From Naganishia liquefaciens (Eukaryota > Basidiomycota > Tremellomycetes > Filobasidiales > Filobasidiaceae): a DNA stretch of 64,000 nucleotides. The first letter of the stretch is position 1. Each line of letters starts with the position of its first letter. The notes below the pieces were generated by a model, which was given only the letters and a program-made list of their open reading frames with translations, did no database searches and was not told the DNA's origin. Position numbers and translations under genes: made by a program. Shown here piece by piece: positions 59,487 to 64,000 of the stretch. Where the stretch lies: the NCBI GenBank assembly GCA_013423385.1, contig BLZA01000013.1, forward strand, positions 1 through 64,000, given 5' to 3'.

Positions 59487-61528
59487 CCTGGCGAACTTTG
59501 ATCTTGCGTTCGGTCAAGCTGTCATTGGAAATGCGAGAGGGTCAGAAAGCAGAACGCGTGGGTAGGCAGTGTACTCACACAAAAGTTGTAGGACAGCAAT
59601 GGAAGCGTCGTCACAGCGTTCGAGCTTGCCCTGAGCTTTGCCACCTCATCAATCAATCATTCGCCACAGGGAAACCGGGCGACGACGGACAACATGTGCT
59701 TGATTCGCAATGATATACGTCAAAGAGCTCGTCCAAGAAGGTCTTCGATGGGAACAGAGACCGAGCCGGACCTCCCCAAGGGCCTGAAGCGCAATAACGC
59801 AGCTCATAGGGGAACCGAAGCGAGCGAGCTCGGTATTCCAAGACAGGCGGGAGAGCTGGCGGGACGATCACGGACGGCGATAGAATCTCGATCGGTGACT
59901 ACACTTGTTAGCGTTGTAGCGTAGCTTGTAGCGTGACTAGCCAGTCTCGGCTGCGGCTGCTCCTCGGTGTAGGACAGGCCGAAGCGATCGAGGTCTGCTT
60001 CCGGCAGCTCGCTTCGTCGTCTTCATTGATCTTTGATCTTCTTCAGCTTCTTCTCAAATTCCTTGAGCATCTCTCCGCTGTAGCTACTTCTTGAGCTAGC
60101 TGTCTCCGCAAATCTCTAACCTGTGATACACCCAAACGACAGTGCAATCCAGCGGCCAGCAGCTCGGCCAGCAAACAAGCTGGCAAGCAGCTAGGCGGGC
60201 AACTCTTGGTGTATCGAGCTTGGCATTTGCACTGGGCTGCTTCGCAAATGAGAGTCATCCTGGTAAATCGTATATTGCCTATTTACCTTTCGCCTTACTC
60301 AGCAAATAGCCATTATGAGTATCTCATTAAAGGCGAGTCAGTCGCCTTGCCAGATAGGGCGGCTTGGAAGGACTTTTGGATGTATCGCTTACGATCTGCG
60401 CATGATGGCTCCCGATGCAGGCAGTTCGACTGTCGACATGATCAAGAGATTCACGGCGTCACCAGCTTCCGTCCCTTCCGCTGCGTCATTTTGCCCGCAA
60501 CCAGTAGCCTCTTTGCCATCGGTCTGTACGCACGACTCTCGTTAGCTTATCCATGTTCTATTAGCTACGAACTTCGGCATACTGAGCTGCATCTTTCCCA
60601 ACAGCATCCATCTGTAATACGCCGTTAACTAGAAGGCTCATTGTTAGATTTCCTAGCTGATCTCTTCACATCCATCAATTGTTTGGGCTGCTATTTGCCC
60701 ATTGCGCGACTGCTGCACTCCAAGTCATTTACACATCAGTCTGACATGTTGACAACTACGAAGTAAACTCCGCCAATTTAAGCAAGAAACTTGACGTTAG
60801 AGCTTTGGGGTAACAGTTAACGAGACCATTGAACAAGCTTGATGTCAGAATGCACTACTTTGTCTTTAGCCGGGATGCCACAACTTTAAAGACGAACATG
60901 TGTCGGCTCCATTGGCGAAGAACAGGATGACTGCGGTGTTGCCGGAACCAGGGGCATTGTCGAAACCACGGTCCAAGTCGTTGCGCCAATCGCCCTCCGG
61001 CCAAAAGCTGCCGAGACCTTGGGCGTCTATGGCTTGATCCTTTGTGTACAAGCGGACGTCAGCTTGGAGCCATGTCGAAGAGCATACTGCTCTATCATCA
61101 GGTTGTAGAGCGCAGACCCGTCGATCATTTCACCTACCCTCCAGGACAGAGCCGACAGGCTGGAGCGCGAGCTCATCTCGGTCGCAGAGACGCCTCCTAC
61201 CAGCCAGTGCCACTGCCGCTCTTTGACAATGTCTTCTATTGGAGCTGCATGCAAATGGAACTTGAAGACATATTCATGAAGGCTGATGGGGGCACGCGTC
61301 AAGATTCGAGCCTAACTAGATGGGACGCGTGCTGCCCTCGAGCATGCTGGTATCACGGACGGCGCTAATGCAGCGGGACTGAAGCGTCCAGCTTTGAAAT
61401 AACGATTGTATTCATCGATGTCCATGGTCAACAGTATATTCGGGTTGTGTTACGGTGTATGCGACTCGTAATCCAGACTGCCCGTGAAGGGTTTGGTCTT
61501 TGAGTGCATGCGATCGCTCTTTTTTCAT
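59487..61528. other. Gene-poor segment with coding-like remnants
   Basis: Apart from the 5' leader and probable leader intron (59519-59578) of the gene to the left, no gene is resolved. Minus-strand stretches at 61031-61315 (e.g. EYVFKFHLHAAPIEDIVKER, SLSALSWRVGEMIDGSALYN) and 60866-61051 (GSFWPEGDWRNDLDRGFDN) look protein-like. They lie in different frames and do not join by clear splice sites; possible pseudogene. An inverted repeat gatacacccaa...ttggtgtatc flanks about 80 bp at 60124-60223. Confidence 0.4.
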
Positions 61529-61674
61529 GCTTGCTGTCCATGCTTGTTGTCCACGCTTGCTGTCCATGCTTGTTGTCCATGCTTGTTGTCCATGCTTGTT
61601 GTCCATGCTTGTTGTCCACGCTTGTTGTTCACGCTTATTGTCCACGCTTGTTGTCCAATATGCTTGTTGTACAT
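61529..61674 (+). repeat. 13-bp minisatellite, 11 units
   Basis: Head-to-tail units of gcttgttgtccat with few substitutions run from 61529 to 61674. Unit 10 has a 3-bp insertion. Because 13 is not a multiple of 3, every plus frame reads the same 13-residue repeat (e.g. MLVVHACCPCLLS). All three plus frames and one minus frame (DNKHGQQAWTTSM) are open through the array. A coding role is not supported by any start, splice or family evidence. Confidence 0.92.
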
Positions 61675-62032
61675 GCACTTCTGCCCCTGACCCTTTTTCC
61701 GGTTGTCACGAGCCAGAGTCTACCTCCTGCGCTCGAGCGGAAAGGGTCGAGGTCCTTTGGTTGCGGTCCATTGACCCTCTCTGCATTGTGGCGCCGATAT
61801 CGCTCGAGTCCCCTGAGATTCTCCGCTTAACTGCCACTGGTCCATCTCTGTACTGAGACTCCTGAGTAAACCACTTCTCCGACTGGAACTAAGACCCTCC
61901 GCTGAGACATCATCTGATTCGGTCATTTTAGTCGTGGAATCCGGTGCCAGGATATCGGGCTGCAATTCATGTGAGGTATGAGTGCCTGTGCGCAGGGGTG
62001 TGCCCAGAGTCTCTTGCCGAAGCGCCTGCATC

Positions 62033-62629
62033 TCAAGCGCTGCTTGACGGCGAGCGACCTGTGAATACTCTGTACAGCCTCAGTCTCGCCTCTTCGGTGG
62101 CTCTAGAGATGGAACAATGCAAAATTCTAACCTGATGTTCCCGGCGTAACCCCCAACAGTTTTGCTAGCGTCTCCTGCCATCGACCTTCCTTGAGCGACA
62201 ACCCGTTCTTGCCGTTGTATGGCTTGGGTTTACTGCTGGCGATGAGGTTCTGCCTTAATGTATGCGTCACCGAGCGGAGACTGCCAGGTGGACTTTGGGT
62301 TCAGACCGGTCGTGGGGGGCTTCCGGGAGCCGATGCAGGAGTTGTTGCCTGAATAGCCAAAGATCGGTCTACAATCGCCAAGGGCAATTGTCATTCTGGC
62401 CACCTCGACATTCTGCTTACCTTCCTCGGCAATCTCAATAGCTGGAATATGCCCACGGCTTGTCCTCGATACTGACATTATAGCTACCCCAAGCTTTGCG
62501 TCGCTTACCTGCTCGGCAAGTCCGGGTCACGACAGAAAGAAAACACGAACAAGGGGACAATGAAGGATGGAGGGAGATAGGAAGGCGTACTGTCTTGTTA
62601 GTCTTTCCTTTCGAGAAAGCGACTTGCAA
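62033..62629 (-). CDS. 3' part of an unidentified spliced gene
   Basis: Five consecutive exons join with consistent phase: 62629-62591, 62508-62421, 62368-62307, 62249-62132, 62058-62033 (stop TGA at 62035-62033). They read LQVAFSKGKTNKT, VSDAKLGVAIMSVSRTSRGH, IPAIEIAEEDRSLAIQ, ATTPASAPGSPPRP, NLIASSKPKPYNGKNG, LSLKEGRWQETLAKLLG and VTPGTSGRSPSSSA. Donors are GTACGC, GTAAGC, GTCTGA and GTTAGA (two of them weak). The 5' part could not be resolved. Exons may continue past 62640 towards about 63290, where a coding-like stretch (63066-63286) lies on the same strand. No family recognised. The chance of four in-phase joins supports a real gene, but single borders may be wrong. Confidence 0.5.
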
Positions 62630-63617
62630 CTGTACTGGATTTGCGAGAAGAGGCGGCCCGCTCGAAGGTCACTTGTAAATTCTCCGTCCCCCTAGCGGAT
62701 CAGTGTGGACAAGCAGCTACACTCCAGCTCATGTTCCTGGAAGATGGAAACAGCAGTCTATGTACGCATACATATCTTATAGGAGCGTCAGCATGGCTTG
62801 TACCGCAGGGGAGGAAATAAAGGCCAAAGGATGCGACAGTGGCGGAGAAACGCAAAGGTGTCCTTTGGCTCACGTGCTTGTGTCTTGAAGGGTCTTAGTT
62901 TCGGCAACTACTCGGCAACTGGTAGTGCTCGACGGCAGTGTATCCCTAGAACTCCGTTGGTTTGTGAACCCGTACGTTCAGCTGCGTGTTGTGTGATAGT
63001 GCACCTTTCGTTTGCCCTTGGCTTGATCCATGACTCAGTTTGAAACGTGATCACGTGAGCGATCGTCAATTCTGAAACGGGTCCAGTATGAAGTCCGTCG
63101 AGGAAGCGGTGTCTTGCCGGATCGATGTATCGAGAACGCGCAGAACCGACTCTGAAGCAGGTACTGAATTGGATGGCGCGCCGAAACGATTGCCATTGAG
63201 ACGGGAATAGGGTAAACAATGCTGATCATAAGCCTCCTGAAGGGCAACTTCTTGAGCTGGCACTAGGCCTTTGTCCGTGCTACAACTCTGTTTTTGCAGG
63301 AGAGGTATAGTTCAAGGGGGAAATTGAAGAACTGATAAAATGATCGTGAGTTGACATGCTCGTTGCGACCATGCTTGGCTAGAACACCGTAACATCTGGG
63401 CGTACTACCCGTAACCGCCGCCTTCCGCTGGTCTTTCGATGATTCATCATTGATACCGATTATCGACCCTGTGACCGCGCTTTTTAGGGGGATTGTGATC
63501 TTATTGCGACACGAGGGTGATTCTATGTATCCGAGCGGATCGGGATGGATGGACCCGACGATTCGCCACCTGCACTGGTAATGCAGGTGTCACAGAAGCA
63601 GGTTCGTCCATGAGGGA
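62630..63617. other. Unresolved region, possible 5' exons of the preceding gene
   Basis: A minus-strand open stretch at 63066-63286 (after an acceptor-like AAAACAG) reads AQEVALQEAYDQHCLPYSRL and SESVLRVLDTSIRQDTASS, then a stop. It looks coding but could not be tied to the exons at 62.0-62.6 kb. CACGTG words occur near 62871 and 63053. Otherwise nothing certain. Confidence 0.35.
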
Positions 63618-64000
63618 TTACTTGGCGTAATTATCCTCGCTCTGACTCTGGCTGCACTGTAATCCGATCTCTTCGATGGTGTTCCACACTGCGTCTACGT
63701 CCACATTCGTGAGAGAATCTGCAAGGTGGTTGCTTCTGTCCAGATCGATTGATCTTTCTGCAGCGTCCAAAGACGACGAAGATGCTGTCGGCCCAAGCGC
63801 ACGTTCAGCCGGAATACTGCGCATGCCGAGCCTTGATAGGGCGAACAGCGCTGCTGCGCTGGCCCTGAGTTACGAAGACATCGGAGGTCGTGCCTGACTC
63901 TGGCTGAACTGTGTTGCGGCAGCCTCTACCCGATCCAGTTCAGAGGCCACCGCTTCGTCCATCACGAAACCGTCGCTCAGGTCAGCATCGAAGTCTGCAG
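63618..64000 (-). CDS. C-terminal part of an unidentified gene, cut by the window edge
   Basis: Two exons (64000-63874 and 63816-63618) join in phase (TC|T Ser) across a 57-bp intron (GTAACT...CGCAG). The protein reads DFDADLSDGFVMDEAVASEL, DRVEAAATQFSQSQARPPMSS, then IPAERALGPTASSSSLDAAE and VDAVWNTIEEIGLQCSQSQ, ending EDNYAK. It is acidic with repeated FSQSQ/CSQSQSE SQ motifs, the kind of site used by ATM/ATR kinases. The start and most of the gene lie beyond the right edge. No family recognised. Confidence 0.6.

Noticed and set aside
61412-61856. Repeat-protein ORFs across the 13-bp minisatellite
   Set aside because: All frames are open simply because of the repeat unit; no start context, splice or homology supports any of them.

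Overview
The window is nuclear DNA of a basidiomycete fungus, most likely a yeast-like Tremellomycete. The evidence is dense, mostly single-copy housekeeping genes cut by many short introns (usually 50-75 bp, about 110 modelled here, GT-AG with a few GC-AG), short intergenic gaps, and lineage-typical genes such as an HVA1-type Tudor protein, SDE2, a GT61/DUF563 glycosyltransferase and an LPMO-like secreted protein. No rRNA, tRNA, CRISPR or complete transposon was recognised. Exon borders below were worked out by hand from splice signals, reading phase and protein-family agreement.

Layout. 1-3.3 kb: gene-poor, with a 73-bp direct repeat and a hairpin. 3.3-18.7 kb: an Rsp5-adaptor (SSH4-like, -), a coiled-coil protein (+), an LACTB2-type metallo-beta-lactamase (-), dephospho-CoA kinase (+), an unknown protein (-), proteasome ATPase RPT2 (-), SDE2 (+) and YAR1 (-). 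19.7-24 kb: an LPMO-like gene (+), CMC2 (-) and a decayed LPMO paralogue (+). 24-39.5 kb: NOP9 (+), TIM22 (-), glutathione reductase (+), an HVA1/Tudor protein (-), an unknown helical protein (-), an NADP-type zinc alcohol dehydrogenase (+) and a GT61 glycosyltransferase (+). 41.4-46.1 kb: a GC-rich island with the divergent pair TAF6 (-) / SPT20 (+). 47.5-59.5 kb: an amino-acid/GABA-type permease (+), chorismate synthase ARO2 (-), a CCZ1-like protein (+), NCS6 (-) and a large disordered PY-motif protein (-). 59.5-64 kb: gene-poor, with a 13-bp minisatellite, the 3' part of an unidentified spliced gene (-) and the 3' end of another gene leaving the right edge (-).

Most genes are in divergent or convergent pairs. 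The functional themes are protein turnover (RPT2, Rsp5 adaptor), ribosome biogenesis (NOP9, YAR1), mitochondrial biogenesis (TIM22, CMC2), redox (glutathione reductase), transcription (TAF6, SPT20) and tRNA thiolation (NCS6). The most interesting signal is upstream of glutathione reductase. There an arginine-rich stretch without acidic residues opens with a CTG in strong context and ends at a GTGAGT donor. It joins in frame to codon 11 if a second acceptor is used, and that same splice removes the cytosolic AUG. This would be a splice-controlled switch between a cytosolic and a mitochondrial enzyme. Other notable points are a 9-nt and a 14-nt microexon in the alcohol dehydrogenase gene, a 24-nt microexon behind a GC-AG intron in the LACTB2 gene, four GC-AG introns, and 38-39-bp introns.
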